Below are positions 33,066 to 33,471 of a stretch of DNA of 33,471 bases, in pieces. Made by a program: the position numbers and the translations under genes. Source of the DNA: Sphingomonadaceae bacterium (GTDB taxonomy: Bacteria > Pseudomonadota > Alphaproteobacteria > Sphingomonadales > Sphingomonadaceae); assembly GCA_019090585.1 (NCBI GenBank), contig JAHRVR010000169.1, positions 1-33,471 of the forward strand, in the 5' to 3' direction. Under the pieces are notes generated by a model that saw only the letters and a list, made by a program, of their open reading frames with translations, was not told where the DNA came from and searched no databases. Each line of letters starts with the position of its first letter. Positions within the stretch are counted from its first letter, which is position 1.

Positions 33066-33471
33066 CCGACCGCCGACGTTTTGCCCCGGCCACCCAGCGC
33101 AACGCCGATCCGATTCTGGACGTGCTGCGCGATGAATTGCCGGAGAGCGGGCTGGTTCTTGAAATTGCCAGCGGCACAGGCGAGCACGCTGTTCATTTCG
33201 CAAGTGCCTTGCCGCAGATAACCTGGCAGCCGACCGACCCTTTGGCCAATGCGCGCGAATCCATTGGCGATTGGGTGGCGGGGGAGGGCCTGGACAATGT
33301 CCGTGCGCCGCTGGAGCTCGATGCGTCATCCGCCACGTGGCCTCTCGAACATGCCGATGCGATCGTTTGCATCAATATGGTGCATATCAGCCCGTGGGAA
33401 GCGACCGAGGGGCTGATGCGCGGCGCGCGGCGGCTGTTGCCAGCGGGCGGCCTGCTTTATCTCTACGGGCC
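33062..33471 (+). CDS. DUF938 SAM-dependent methyltransferase-like protein, 3'-truncated
   Basis: The frame is open from the ATG at 33062 to the window end (136 codons visible of about 200 expected). The start RRFAPATQRNADPILDVL and LEIASGTGEHAVHFASALP (the SAM-binding loop, GTGEH) are typical of DUF938, a class I methyltransferase fold. ITWQPTDP and ADAIVCINMVHISPW follow in the usual order. The substrate of the family is unknown. It is divergent from modB across 172 bases. GGAG lies 11 bases before the ATG, and a small upstream frame overlaps it. Confidence 0.87.
   Translation, partial: MTDRRRFAPATQRNADPILDVLRDELPESGLVLEIASGTGEHAVHFASALPQITWQPTDPLANARESIGDWVAGEGLDNVRAPLELDASSATWPLEHADAIVCINMVHISPWEATEGLMRGARRLLPAGGLLYLYG

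Overview
The window reads as a catabolic gene cluster from a G+C-rich alphaproteobacterium, most likely a sphingomonad (Novosphingobium/Sphingobium/Erythrobacter-like). This is inferred from protein character and codon use, not from a marker gene. There are no rRNA or tRNA genes, insertion sequences or CRISPR arrays that I can see. Nearly every gene up to about 30.7 kb belongs to CoA-ester or oxygenase chemistry typical of terpenoid, steroid or other alicyclic substrate breakdown.

Layout. (1) Bases 1-1714, plus strand: two overlapping acyl-CoA dehydrogenase (ACAD) genes, the first cut by the window edge. (2) Bases 1732-7273, minus strand: a four-gene operon of ACAD, two-domain 3-hydroxyacyl-CoA dehydrogenase, a protein strongly resembling mesaconyl-CoA C1-C4 CoA transferase (Mct) and one strongly resembling (2S)-methylsuccinyl-CoA dehydrogenase (Mcd). 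A second CoA transferase (7401-8582) is divergent from it. (3) Bases 8605-13536: an HSDL2-like short-chain dehydrogenase, divergent from a GntR regulator, an acyl-CoA synthetase and a thiolase. (4) Bases 13674-16312: a D-aminoacylase-type amidohydrolase and a TetR regulator. (5) Bases 16319-23644, minus strand: a six-gene operon, in transcription order Baeyer-Villiger monooxygenase (BVMO), SDR, HSL-type esterase, zinc alcohol dehydrogenase, CYP101-like P450 and epoxide hydrolase. (6) Bases 23981-28808, plus strand: VOC protein, second P450, thiolase-like protein and acyl-CoA synthetase. (7) Bases 28851-30671: an AtuA/DUF1446 protein. (8) Bases 30808-33471 look like ordinary genome: a membrane-anchored redoxin, ModC, ModB and the start of a DUF938 methyltransferase.

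How the genes could work together (inference). The CYP101-like P450 hydroxylates an alicyclic substrate, and an alcohol dehydrogenase makes the ketone. The BVMO inserts oxygen to give an ester or lactone, which the esterase opens. SDR/ADH enzymes oxidise the product, synthetases and CoA transferases activate it, and ACADs, the 3-hydroxyacyl-CoA dehydrogenase and the thiolase shorten it. The Mcd/Mct pair suggests that a methyl-branched C4-C5 dicarboxylic end product is drained through mesaconyl-CoA. No enoyl-CoA hydratase, P450 ferredoxin or ferredoxin reductase is present, so the set is incomplete.

The most distinctive signals are these. The palindrome TGGAC-N5-GTCCA occurs both in front of the TetR gene and in front of the BVMO operon, which suggests a local regulon. 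The CYP101-like P450 has His at the position of the camphor-binding Tyr of P450cam. The BVMO has Gln in place of the fingerprint His. The Mcd and Mct homologues are adjacent inside a degradation cluster.
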